DNA of 64,000 bases. Origin: Thermomicrobiales bacterium. GTDB lineage: Bacteria > Chloroflexota > Chloroflexia > Thermomicrobiales > UBA6265. Where the stretch lies: positions 741,947 through 805,946 of the forward strand of contig JAHBVL010000001.1 in the NCBI GenBank assembly GCA_019637585.1. Direction: 5' to 3'. A program made the translations under genes and the position numbers. Position 1 is the stretch's first letter, and each line of letters starts with the position of its first letter. Shown piece by piece: positions 44,423 through 52,034 of this stretch. The notes beneath the pieces were generated by a model that was given only the letters and a program-made list of their open reading frames with translations, was not told the DNA's origin and searched no databases.

Positions 44423-44677
44423 GGCAATGGGCAAAAGGCAAAAGGCAAAGGGAGATAGGCGATAGGCAAATGGCACAGGGCAAAGGGCAAAGGCGACGAC
44501 GCCGTGAGGTGATAGGAGGACCGAGACAAGCTGGGCCGCGGTGATGCTGCATCGCGAAGCAGCATGGAGCGTCCAATCATCCGACAGAGATAGGTGAAGA
44601 CTCCGGCTGGCGCTCGATCACCAATCATGAACTACGATTCCTTTGCCCTTTGCCCTTTGCCCTTTGCCCAGTGCCTA
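44423..44677. repeat. Heptad-repeat arms flanking the anmK start and CBS-gene end
   Basis: The left arm is ten consecutive heptads of GGCnnnn type (44423-44492): GGCAATG, GGCAAAA x2, GGCAAAG, GGAGATA, GGCGATA, GGCAAAT, GGCACAG, GGCAAAG x2. The right arm has CTTTGCC x4 (44641-44668) and runs in register to the TAG stop of the CBS-domain gene on the minus strand. The arms are complementary across about 150 bases. Confidence 0.9.
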
Positions 44678-45178
44678 AAACCCCTCTCCCGTCCTCCGCT
44701 CCACATCGAGCGCGAAGTCAGTGCTGCCGCAGCGGGTGCACTTTTCGGGACGGGAGAGGCCGCGCTCGAAATCGCCGCAGGTCTGGCAGGTCCAGCGGAC
44801 GAGGCTGTAGAGACGCAGCAGGTCCGACCGCGTGACCAGCCCGACGAGTTTGCCCTCGCGGACGATCGGCACGCGCCGGATGCCATGCAGACCCATCAGC
44901 GTGGTCACCTGCTCGGCGCTGGCTTCGTCGCCGACGCTGATCACGCCGCGGCTCATGATGTCGCGCACCGTTTTGCCGCGTTTGCTGATGATGTCGTACT
45001 CACTGACCATGCCGATCAGGTAGCCGTTTTCGTCGACCACCGGCAGGCCACCATATCCACGCGAGCGCAGCTCTTCGGCAATGGTGTCCACGGTCGCTTC
45101 CGGGCTGGTGGTGATGATATCGGTCGTCATAATCTCGCGGATCGTGACCGCGGCGTCGTTCTGTTCTGTGCTCGACAT
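44675..45178 (-). CDS. CBS-domain pair protein with zinc ribbon
   Basis: A 167-aa protein with two CBS domains (about 12-65 and 73-125; DIITTSPEATVDTIAEELRSRGYGGLPVVDENGYLIGMVSEYD is the first). They form a Bateman module that binds adenine nucleotides. The C-terminal tail has Cys131, Cys134, Cys147 and Cys150 (WTCQTCGDF ... PEKCTRCGS), a zinc ribbon. Cytoplasmic regulatory role likely, partner unknown. GGGACAGACC precedes the ATG. Its stop opens the CTTTGCC heptad arm. Confidence 0.88.
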   Translation of the reverse strand: MSSTEQNDAAVTIREIMTTDIITTSPEATVDTIAEELRSRGYGGLPVVDENGYLIGMVSEYDIISKRGKTVRDIMSRGVISVGDEASAEQVTTLMGLHGIRRVPIVREGKLVGLVTRSDLLRLYSLVRWTCQTCGDFERGLSRPEKCTRCGSTDFALDVERRTGEGF

Positions 45179-45618
45179 GGTCTGTCCCGTTTCTGGAAGG
45201 CGGCGCGGTATGAACCGCGGGTGATACTGGAGACATTGTAGGGGGAAATGGGGCCCGGGTCCGAAGACCCGGGGTCCGGAGTCCGCAGTCCGAAGTCCGG
45301 CGGGGGAGCGAGCCTAGCCCGCATTGTTCAATAGGGCATCCCCCTCGGTCCTGGCGGCGTTGGCTTGTGACCACGCTTCGCGTCGTAGCGGCGATCCCTT
45401 GTGGTCGCCGACGGCCCGGAGGGCCGTACACCGCCGCCGCATGCAACGTCGCTGGCGCTTGGCGGCAATGGTGGCTCTACTCCGCTTCGCTCCGTTCCGC
45501 CACCGGCGAGGACAAGCCATCGCCGCTACGCCGGTCCTGGGGCACTCTCACTTCCCGCTACATGATGATGATAGGATCCGTCTCGGGGCCTCGAACCTCG
45601 AACCTCGTTCGATCCGCG
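45179..45618. other. Intergenic region between the CBS-domain gene and cysteine-rich gene
   Basis: 440 bases without a convincing gene. It holds GTCCGnA heptads at 45256-45300. A GC-rich hairpin stretch (ACGGCCC-GGA-GGGCCGT near 45410-45430, preceded by a GCGATCCC...GGTCGC stem) follows. CCTCGAA-type heptads at 45584-45621 reach the stop of the cysteine-rich gene. The middle part reads like an inactive interspersed repeat. Short frames there lack ribosome sites. Confidence 0.55.
45256..45300. repeat. Short heptad array, GTCCGnA
   Basis: GTCCGGA, GTCCGCA, GTCCGAA and GTCCGG in tandem (45274-45300) after a GGGTCCGAAGACCC stem. Same unit family as the loop of the array at 5.4 kb and the arm at 7.6 kb. 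Confidence 0.75.
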
Positions 45619-45621
45619 TCA
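45584..45621 (-). repeat. Short heptad array at the end of the cysteine-rich gene
   Basis: On the minus strand the TGA stop is followed in register by TGACGCG, GATCGAA, CGAGGTT x2, CGAGGCC. Short, single-armed, with the same stop-codon register as the longer arrays. Confidence 0.6.
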
Positions 45622-47802
45622 GTGCGGCACCGGGCAAATCTGAACACAGCTGCCGTCTACACCATCGCCTGCACTACAAAGAAAACTGCTGAAACCGCAC
45701 TCGCTGTGATTGGGTACCGTGCACTCTCCCAAGTAATTCGCAACATCTACGCAGTAGAACCTTTGAGTCGTGTCGGGTGGTATTGGACTGAGCCGAACGC
45801 AACGCGGAAATGACTGCTCGCCACAAAGACCAGCGCATTCGCCATGGTCGCCGCATTCTTTCAGGCACCAGTCATTGACCCATGTTCCGCCAGCTGCCTG
45901 GCAGGATTCGACGCACTGATCGCCGTCTTTGACGTAGCCCTGATTGCAGGTGATCTCGCAACCGCCGTCGCCACAGGTGCTCGTGCCATTGGCCGGATCG
46001 CTGCAGGTTTGACCGCAGAAGGTGCAGTTCTGGTCAGTCCCGAATGGAGTGCAGACACCTGCGCAGCAGAAGCCGTTGGCGACATCGTCGCAGGGGAAGT
46101 CGGTGCCGTCGCCGATGTTCGTGTCACAGTTGCAGGCATAGCCGAGGCATTGCAGCTGCTTGCACTCATTTGCGCACGGCGGGCAGGAGTTGGCTGGATT
46201 CTCTCCAAGACAGCACTCGGCGCCAGTGACGCAGGTGGCGACGCCTTCCACCGAGCAGCAGAGGCCGTTGCAGGTTTGCGGATCGCAGACGCACGCATCC
46301 CCGTCGCACCTGTAGCCAGGCGCGCAGGTGTCGACCGGACCTGAGCAGGTGTGGGTTTGCAGGTTGCATGTATTGGGCAAACAGGCTCCGCCGTCCTGGC
46401 AATCATTGACTGTACAGCATGTACCGCCAATATGGTGCGTGCCGCCACAACACCAACCCGCGGCCGGTGACGGAGCAGGGCCATCGGCCCGGGCGAGGCA
46501 CCCACCTGCTCCGTTGCAGACCTGGCAGACACCGCAGTCGCCATTCGGATCCTGGCCAGCCACAACGGGTTCGCAGTTGCCCTGACCATCGCAGACCCGG
46601 CACATGCCGCATCCGGTATTGGCAACGAGATTGATATTCGAGCATCCCGTGGCGTCATTGCAGGTGTCAGCGGTGCACGCATTGCCATCGTTGCAGGTCG
46701 TCTGATGCAACACGCAGATGCCGAATTCACAGTCGTAGTGATCCCAGCGCGTGCCTTCCGCCTGGCAGACGCTCTCCGGGCAATCGCCCGCGACGATGCA
46801 GCAGGTGGCGCCGTCGGCAATGCAATACCCGTCGCCAAAGGCGTCGACGCAGCACGTTGGAAAATCGGACGAGCAGTTGAATTCACAGGAGCCAGCGAGT
46901 CCGGAGAGGACACAGTCCTCACAGGGACCGCACCGGTTGTCATCGGCTATGCACTGGCCGGCATCACAGACCGCACATCCTGGACAGAGCGCCTGCTCGT
47001 CGATGCAGAAACCATCCCGGCAGACCGAGCAGGGGCCGACCTCGGTTGCGCAAATCGGCGTGGAGTCGACACATCGATTGCTGACCGGATCGCAGATGCT
47101 GCAGTCGCCGAAACTGCAGTCGCCATCATCGCAGCAGGCATCGGCGGCAATACAGATCGCCACTCCGCCGCGGACACAACACTGCGGCGTGTTGCTGCCG
47201 CAACAGAGCGAACCGGCATCGCCAACACAGACCGTGCCGCCGGCAGGACAGCAGGCAAGCTCAGGATGCAGCGATCCAGCCGGCACGGATGGGAAGGTGA
47301 CCGCGCCGGGGTCGTAACAGGCTCCGGTGCAGCACTGGTTGTCGCAGGTCTGCCCAGTCGGGCAGCAGCTCTCTTCCTGAACGTTGGGACCTTCAGCGAA
47401 GATCTGGGTCAGGCAGGTATGGCCCGTGCCGCAGCACTCGCGATCGCAACACTGGGTCGGGTCGGCGCAACACTCCCGGCCGCAGACCCGGTCGGCGGAG
47501 GGACAGCAGATAGCCTGATTGCCGGAACGGGCGCAGGTGCCGGTGGGACAACAGAGGGTGCTGTTGGGGCACTGGTCCTGACCGGGGCAGAGGGGCGGCG
47601 CTGCGGTGGTGCTGGTGGTCGTGGCCGGAGGCGGTGGTGGAGGGACGGTGGGCCGGGTACGGGCATCCCTGGCGCCGGCGTCGGGCGCCAGGGAACCGGC
47701 AGCCGCCGCGCCACCGAGACCGAGAAAACCCTTGATGATCTGACGGCGGGATGCTCCAGCAGCCAGCGATCGGGTCAGACGATCGAACCTGTTTCCGTCC
47801 AC
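45619..47802 (-). CDS. Giant cysteine-rich Tat-secreted protein 2
   Basis: A 727-aa extracellular protein with an extreme cysteine content: about one residue in five in the 50-200 region. A twin-arginine leader (GASRRQIIKGFLGLGGAAAAGSLAPDAG) is followed by a Thr/Pro stalk (RPTVPPPPPPATTTSTTAAPP). Repeated CC/CxxC units resemble granulin and Stig1-like cysteine repeats (ECCADPTQCCDRECCGTGHTC). GTG start; the AGGAG site overlaps the stop of the paralog upstream, with 9 bases between the genes. Probably a disulfide-bonded cell-surface or matrix protein, possibly metal-binding. No enzyme motif seen. Confidence 0.82.
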   Translation of the reverse strand: MDGNRFDRLTRSLAAGASRRQIIKGFLGLGGAAAAGSLAPDAGARDARTRPTVPPPPPPATTTSTTAAPPLCPGQDQCPNSTLCCPTGTCARSGNQAICCPSADRVCGRECCADPTQCCDRECCGTGHTCLTQIFAEGPNVQEESCCPTGQTCDNQCCTGACYDPGAVTFPSVPAGSLHPELACCPAGGTVCVGDAGSLCCGSNTPQCCVRGGVAICIAADACCDDGDCSFGDCSICDPVSNRCVDSTPICATEVGPCSVCRDGFCIDEQALCPGCAVCDAGQCIADDNRCGPCEDCVLSGLAGSCEFNCSSDFPTCCVDAFGDGYCIADGATCCIVAGDCPESVCQAEGTRWDHYDCEFGICVLHQTTCNDGNACTADTCNDATGCSNINLVANTGCGMCRVCDGQGNCEPVVAGQDPNGDCGVCQVCNGAGGCLARADGPAPSPAAGWCCGGTHHIGGTCCTVNDCQDGGACLPNTCNLQTHTCSGPVDTCAPGYRCDGDACVCDPQTCNGLCCSVEGVATCVTGAECCLGENPANSCPPCANECKQLQCLGYACNCDTNIGDGTDFPCDDVANGFCCAGVCTPFGTDQNCTFCGQTCSDPANGTSTCGDGGCEITCNQGYVKDGDQCVESCQAAGGTWVNDWCLKECGDHGECAGLCGEQSFPRCVRLSPIPPDTTQRFYCVDVANYLGECTVPNHSECGFSSFLCSAGDGVDGSCVQICPVPH

Positions 47803-47811
47803 GATTCTCTC

Positions 47812-50010
47812 CTAGCCCGTTGGAGGTGGGGAGCAGTCTATCAGTTGGCACAGGCCGGGAGCGCATACCTCCCAGCAGACATGACTATTCTTGCTGCAGA
47901 GAGACCCGGCTGGGCAATCCAGGGAGGTCTGACATGATCCGAACCAGCTTCGCCCGCAGAAACTGCCCTCGGTGAAGTAGTCATCGCACGTGCCCCCGCA
48001 TCCGCGGCACTGCGCGTCTTCTGAGCAGGAGCGTGCGCACGAGCCGTTGGACATCCGCACGCCTCCGGCATACTCACACACTTCGACGCATCCTCTGTCG
48101 CTAGTGAAGACATAGCCCGGGTTGCAGTCGATCCCGCAAACGCCGGGACCGCAGTTGCCCACGCCGTTCGGCGGATCGATGCAGGCCTCTCCACAGCCGC
48201 TGCAGTTCTCCTTCGTCCACAGCTCGGTACAGATTCCGTCGCAGCACGTGCCATGGGGTTTCGTGTCGCAGGGGAGCCCGGAGCAACATTCGAGGTTGGG
48301 AACGCAGGCGCCCTCACAACAGGCGCCATCGAACTCGGCCCGGCACTCAATGTCGTTGCAGAGGCAGTCGCCCCCCTCACAGGCGTAGCCTGGTTCGCAG
48401 ATATCGGAGGGGAAGGTGCACCGGTGGGTCTGCAGGTTGCAGGTAGTCGTCAGGCAGGCGTTCTCATCGTCGCAGTCGCCGTCGGCGCAGCACTCGCCCC
48501 GGAGGAAATGCTGGCCGCCGCAGCACCAACCTTCTGTCGGGGCCGCGCCATCGTCCCGGTTGACGCAGTTGCCGTGGCCGTCGCAGGTCTTGCAGACACC
48601 GCATTCGCCATCATCTTCACCAGCCGGTCGGGGAAGGCAATCGCCATTCAGACAGGTTCGGCAGGTATCGCAGTACTCGCCATTGGGTTTGTGCTGATCG
48701 GCTGGACAGGTGATGGTCTGGCCATCGCACATTTCGACGGGGTCGCAGTAGTGGTGAATGCTGGGCCGGCAAACAGTTTCGGCGCCGGCCGCGACGCATT
48801 CGCTGGTCCCTGCCTGGCTCACAACGCAGACACTGCAGTCCCCCGGGCAGTCACCGTCCTCGCAACAGGCGTCGTCCGCCAGGCAGACAGGCACGTCGCC
48901 GCGGTCGCAGCAGTTCGGGGTCAGACCCGTGCAGCAGATCTCCCCACTCGCCCCCTGGCAGACGGTGCTCTCCGGAATCGGCAGGCAGGCGCCCTGGTTG
49001 CAGGTCTCGCAGGTATCGCAATCCCCGTCGACATCGCAGCCGCAGAAGGGCCCGCTTTCACAGACGCCGTTGCAGCAGATGCCATCCTCATCGATCTCGA
49101 CCGTGCAGTCGACGCCGCACGAGCCGCAGTTGAAACGGTCGGTGCTGGTGTCGGTGCAACTGTCCCCGCAACATGCGGCATTCGGTCCGGTACAGGCCGA
49201 TGTGACCGAGCAGGCGCCAGCGATGCAGGTGGGCGGCGTGCAGGCGTCAGGGGCGGGGCATTCGCCGTCGTCATCGACGCAGAGACTGCTGGTGGTATCG
49301 CAAACCGCGCATTCGCCTGGGCAGTCGATGTCGTTGCAGCAGGCATTGGCCGCGATGCAGATGGCCACCCCGCCGCGGACACAACACTGGGGCGTGTCGC
49401 CACCGCAGCAGGTCGAACCGGACGCCGCGGCGCAGATCGTGCTGCCAGCTGGACAGCAGGCGAAACCGGGTGCGAGGGAACCTTCTGGCACCGAGGGGAA
49501 GATGGAGGCGTTGGGATCGTAGCAGGTCCCCTGGCAGCACTGGTTGTCACACGTTTGCCCGGTTGGACAGCAGCTCTCTTCCTGAACGTTGGGACCCGCA
49601 GCGAAGACCTGGGTCAGGCAGGTGTGGCCCGTGCCGCAGCACTCCCGGTCGCAGCACTGGGTTGGGTCGGTGCAGCACTCCCTGCCGCAGACCCGGTCGG
49701 CGGAGGGACAGCAGATAGCCTGATTGCCGGAACGGGCGCAGGTGCCGGTCGGACAGCAGAGGGTGCTGTTGGGGCACTGGTCCTGACCGGGGCAGAGAGG
49801 CGGCGCCGCGGTGGTGCTGGTGGTCGTGGCCGGGGGAGGAGGCGGAGGGACGGTGGGGCGGGTACGGGCTTCGCGGGCATCGATCTGGTGTGGCGAGAGA
49901 CCGGCGAGGGATGCGCCGCCACCGATTCCCAGCAGGGTCTTGAGGATCGTACGGCGTGATGCGCCGCGACCGACGAGCCGGGTGAGATGATCGAAATGGC
50001 GATCGTCCAT
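47812..50010 (-). CDS. Giant cysteine-rich Tat-secreted protein 1
   Basis: A 732-aa paralog of the protein encoded downstream. The ATG at 50010 with GGGGG upstream is preferred; the longer frame lacks a site. Twin-arginine leader GASRRTILKTLLGIGGGASLAG, the same Pro/Thr stalk, then about 115 residues nearly identical to the paralog before the two diverge. Stig1-like blocks are clearer here (CTDTSTDRFNCGSCGVDCTV; NCSGCGEACIDPPNGVGNCG). The 5' gene of a two-gene unit. A 22-base dyad and a divergent LuxR-type gene lie upstream and may control it. Confidence 0.82.
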   Translation of the reverse strand: MDDRHFDHLTRLVGRGASRRTILKTLLGIGGGASLAGLSPHQIDAREARTRPTVPPPPPPATTTSTTAAPPLCPGQDQCPNSTLCCPTGTCARSGNQAICCPSADRVCGRECCTDPTQCCDRECCGTGHTCLTQVFAAGPNVQEESCCPTGQTCDNQCCQGTCYDPNASIFPSVPEGSLAPGFACCPAGSTICAAASGSTCCGGDTPQCCVRGGVAICIAANACCNDIDCPGECAVCDTTSSLCVDDDGECPAPDACTPPTCIAGACSVTSACTGPNAACCGDSCTDTSTDRFNCGSCGVDCTVEIDEDGICCNGVCESGPFCGCDVDGDCDTCETCNQGACLPIPESTVCQGASGEICCTGLTPNCCDRGDVPVCLADDACCEDGDCPGDCSVCVVSQAGTSECVAAGAETVCRPSIHHYCDPVEMCDGQTITCPADQHKPNGEYCDTCRTCLNGDCLPRPAGEDDGECGVCKTCDGHGNCVNRDDGAAPTEGWCCGGQHFLRGECCADGDCDDENACLTTTCNLQTHRCTFPSDICEPGYACEGGDCLCNDIECRAEFDGACCEGACVPNLECCSGLPCDTKPHGTCCDGICTELWTKENCSGCGEACIDPPNGVGNCGPGVCGIDCNPGYVFTSDRGCVEVCEYAGGVRMSNGSCARSCSEDAQCRGCGGTCDDYFTEGSFCGRSWFGSCQTSLDCPAGSLCSKNSHVCWEVCAPGLCQLIDCSPPPTG

Positions 50011-50391
50011 GCAGGACCCCCTTTGCGACTGTACGCATTCAGCGGACGCCGTCGTGAACCTCAAGACCGGGCCACGATCCGCGGCAATCCGTTGAGTCCC
50101 TCAGGACATCGTGCATGCGAACGTTGCGGACCCTCCGATGAGACAAAAGGTCTGCGCTCTTCCTTTCGACGATAGGGGAGGGAGAGGTATCCGTATATCC
50201 GTCCAGGGACGGATATCGGCCCCGGCGCCTACTGATTCCCGAGCAGAGCGGGGCAATATGGCGCGATGGGCCGGGAATACCGACCGTCCCATCCGGCCGG
50301 CAGCCTGTTTCCATCTACCAATGCGTGGGTAGCGTGCATGTTCGGCGGCTCTTTCCAGATGGACAATCGATGCATTCGAAAGGAGACGCAC
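50011..50391. other. Divergent control region of the cysteine-rich and LuxR-type genes
   Basis: 381 bases with no gene; it contains the 22-base dyad at 50195-50216 (separate entry). Otherwise it is ordinary GC-rich sequence with a purine-rich stretch (GATAGGGGAGGGAGAGG) just ahead of the dyad. Promoters for both directions must lie here, but I cannot assign -10/-35 boxes. Confidence 0.5.
50195..50216. promoter_or_regulatory. 22-bp perfect dyad between divergent genes
   Basis: ATATCCGTCC, two bases, and its exact complement: 10-base arms with a 2-base centre, long enough for a dimeric repressor/activator. It lies 185 bases upstream of the cysteine-rich gene start and 176 bases upstream of the LuxR-type gene. 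The adjacent LuxR-type protein is the obvious candidate binder. Confidence 0.6.
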
Positions 50392-50751
50392 ATGTCGATT
50401 GTTTCAGCAGAACTGAGTGAAGCATGGACGCTGCGGCGGCGAAGTGGGGCGCAGATGGCTCGTCCGGCGACGACCTATCGCGTGGATCTCGATCTCGAGC
50501 GGGAGTTTCAGCCCGCGGATGCGCCGGCGGGCGGCGAGCCGGTCGATGCGGCGCTTCATCCCCGCTTGACGCACCGCGAGCTACAAGTGATCCAACTGGC
50601 GGCGCGAGGTGCGACCGACCGTGAAATCGCCGACGCACTCTTCATCTCCCGCCGGACCGTGACCTCCCACATGGCCAGCATTCTGTTCAAGCTGAATGTG
50701 GGCAATCGCACGGCTGCCGCTGTCATCGCGGCCCAATCGGGACTTATCTAG
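50392..50751 (+). CDS. Small LuxR-type helix-turn-helix regulator
   Basis: A 119-aa protein. The N-terminal ~50 residues are unstructured and Ala/Pro-rich. The C-terminus is a LuxR/GerE DNA-binding domain (LTHRELQVIQLAARGATDREIADALFISRRTVTSHMASILFKLNVGNRTAAAVIAAQSG, ~57-117). It has no receiver or ligand-binding domain, so it is a stand-alone effector or one that acts through partners. The ATG has GGAGA upstream. It is divergent to the cysteine-rich pair across a 22-base dyad. Its TAG stop opens the TAGCAGG heptad array. Confidence 0.85.
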   Translation: MSIVSAELSEAWTLRRRSGAQMARPATTYRVDLDLEREFQPADAPAGGEPVDAALHPRLTHRELQVIQLAARGATDREIADALFISRRTVTSHMASILFKLNVGNRTAAAVIAAQSGLI

Positions 50752-50874
50752 CAGGCAGCGGGCAGCGGGCAGTGGGCAGTGGGCGAAAGTGAGGAAGGGA
50801 ACATAGCCGATGGTGGCTAGGCAGCCTGACACGCTTTCGCAAACTGCCTGCTGCCCGCCGCCTGCTGTCCGCTA
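50749..50874. repeat. Heptad-repeat hairpin between convergent LuxR-type and ABC ATPase genes
   Basis: The plus arm is in register from the LuxR-type TAG stop: TAGCAGG, CAGCGGG x2, CAGTGGG x2, CGAAAGT. The minus arm starts from the ATPase TAG stop (50874): TAGCGGA, CAGCAGG, CGGCGGG, CAGCAGG, CAGTTTG, then CGAAAGC. The arms are complementary, as in the array at 36.7 kb, but with a completely different unit. Confidence 0.92.
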
Positions 50875-52008
50875 CGCTGGATACACCCGCTCTTCCGTCT
50901 GCGAATCGAAGACGAACACCTGATTCCAGTCGAGTGAGAGGTGGACCTGGTCCCCTTCGGTGAAGACGTCGGTGACGGAGCGGACCGACCGCAGGAGGGT
51001 GTCGCCGGCGTCGATTTCGTAGAGAACGTCGGTCCCCAGAATCTGGCGGGTGTGCACTGTTCCCGCGATCGAGCCGGCGTGCGGGGCGCGTTCGACCTGC
51101 AGGTAGTCGGGACGGACGCCGAGGGTGACAGTGTCGCCGGACACGCGAGCCCGAACCTCGGCCGGGAGCTCAAGGGTCCAGCCGGGCAGGAGAGAAATCG
51201 TGTTGCCGCTCGCCTGACCGGTCAGGAAGTTGATCGGATGGGCGCCGATGAACCGGGCGATCCAGGTGTTGACCGGGCGGAGATAGAGATCGAGCGGATC
51301 GCCGAGCTGAACCAGTTTCCCTTCGTTCATCACCCCGATCCGGTCGGCGATGGCCATCGCCTCTTCCTGATCGTGGGTGACGAAGACCATCGTCGTTTCC
51401 ACTTCCCGGTGGATGCGAATCAGCTCCGAGCGCATCTGTCGGCGGAGTTCGGCATCGAGACTGGAAAACGGCTCATCGAGAAGGAAGAGCGCCGGCCGCC
51501 GGACCAGCGCTTTGGCGATGGCCACGCGCTGTCGCTGACCGCCGGAGAGTTGGTTGATCTTCCGGTCGAGCATCGGTGTCAGCCCGAGAATCCCGGCGAC
51601 TTCGACCGTTCGCTCGGCAACGACCGATCGGTCGACTTTCTGCGTCCGTAGGGCGAACCCGATGTTCTCCCGCACGTTGAGGTGCGGGTAGAGCGCGATC
51701 GACTGGAAGACCATCGCGATATCCCGCTCTTCCGGCGGCAGGTGGTTGACGATCTTGTCGCCGAAGATGATCTGGCCGCCAGTCGGCGTTTCGAGACCGG
51801 CAAGCATGTTCAGTGTCGTCGTTTTGCCGCAGCCGGAGGGACCGAGCAGGACCAGCAGCTCGCCGCTCGTGATGTCCAGATCGACACCTCGCACCGCGTG
51901 GAAACCCTCGAAGCGCTTTTCGACGCCGCGCAGCTGAATATCGACCGGCTGGCCATCGCGCTGATGGCGATTGCCCGTTGCATGGGTGAGTGTGCTCTGT
52001 TGAGACAT
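50872..52008 (-). CDS. Sugar-type ABC transporter ATP-binding protein (UgpC/MsmK-like)
   Basis: ATPase of the carbohydrate uptake (CUT1) family, 378 aa from the ATG at 52008; the longer frame overlaps the permease gene. Walker A GPSGCGKT (56-63), Q-loop, signature LSGGQRQRVAIAKALVRRP, Walker B ALFLLDEPFSSLD and switch His (FVTHDQEEAMA) are intact. The C-terminal ~130 residues form the MOBE/TOBE regulatory domain. It drives the fused permease encoded upstream on the same strand, and forms an operon with the binding protein. Substrate not determined. Confidence 0.93.
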   Translation of the reverse strand: MSQQSTLTHATGNRHQRDGQPVDIQLRGVEKRFEGFHAVRGVDLDITSGELLVLLGPSGCGKTTTLNMLAGLETPTGGQIIFGDKIVNHLPPEERDIAMVFQSIALYPHLNVRENIGFALRTQKVDRSVVAERTVEVAGILGLTPMLDRKINQLSGGQRQRVAIAKALVRRPALFLLDEPFSSLDAELRRQMRSELIRIHREVETTMVFVTHDQEEAMAIADRIGVMNEGKLVQLGDPLDLYLRPVNTWIARFIGAHPINFLTGQASGNTISLLPGWTLELPAEVRARVSGDTVTLGVRPDYLQVERAPHAGSIAGTVHTRQILGTDVLYEIDAGDTLLRSVRSVTDVFTEGDQVHLSLDWNQVFVFDSQTEERVYPA

Positions 52009-52034
52009 CCTGTTCTCCCAACCAGGGTTGCGAA

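Noticed and set aside
44417..44476. N-terminal extension of AnmK to the first in-frame start.
   Set aside because: The extra 20 residues come from GGCnnnn heptads and precede the conserved family N-terminus.
45314..45545. Short overlapping frames in the 440-base gap before the cysteine-rich gene.
   Set aside because: No ribosome sites or motif, and Arg-rich in all frames, as expected from a GC-rich hairpin repeat.
46705..49959. Long plus-strand open frames opposite the cysteine-rich genes.
   Set aside because: They are low-complexity Ala/Gly/Val translations complementary to the repetitive cysteine codons; the minus-strand genes have leaders, ribosome sites and repeated motifs.
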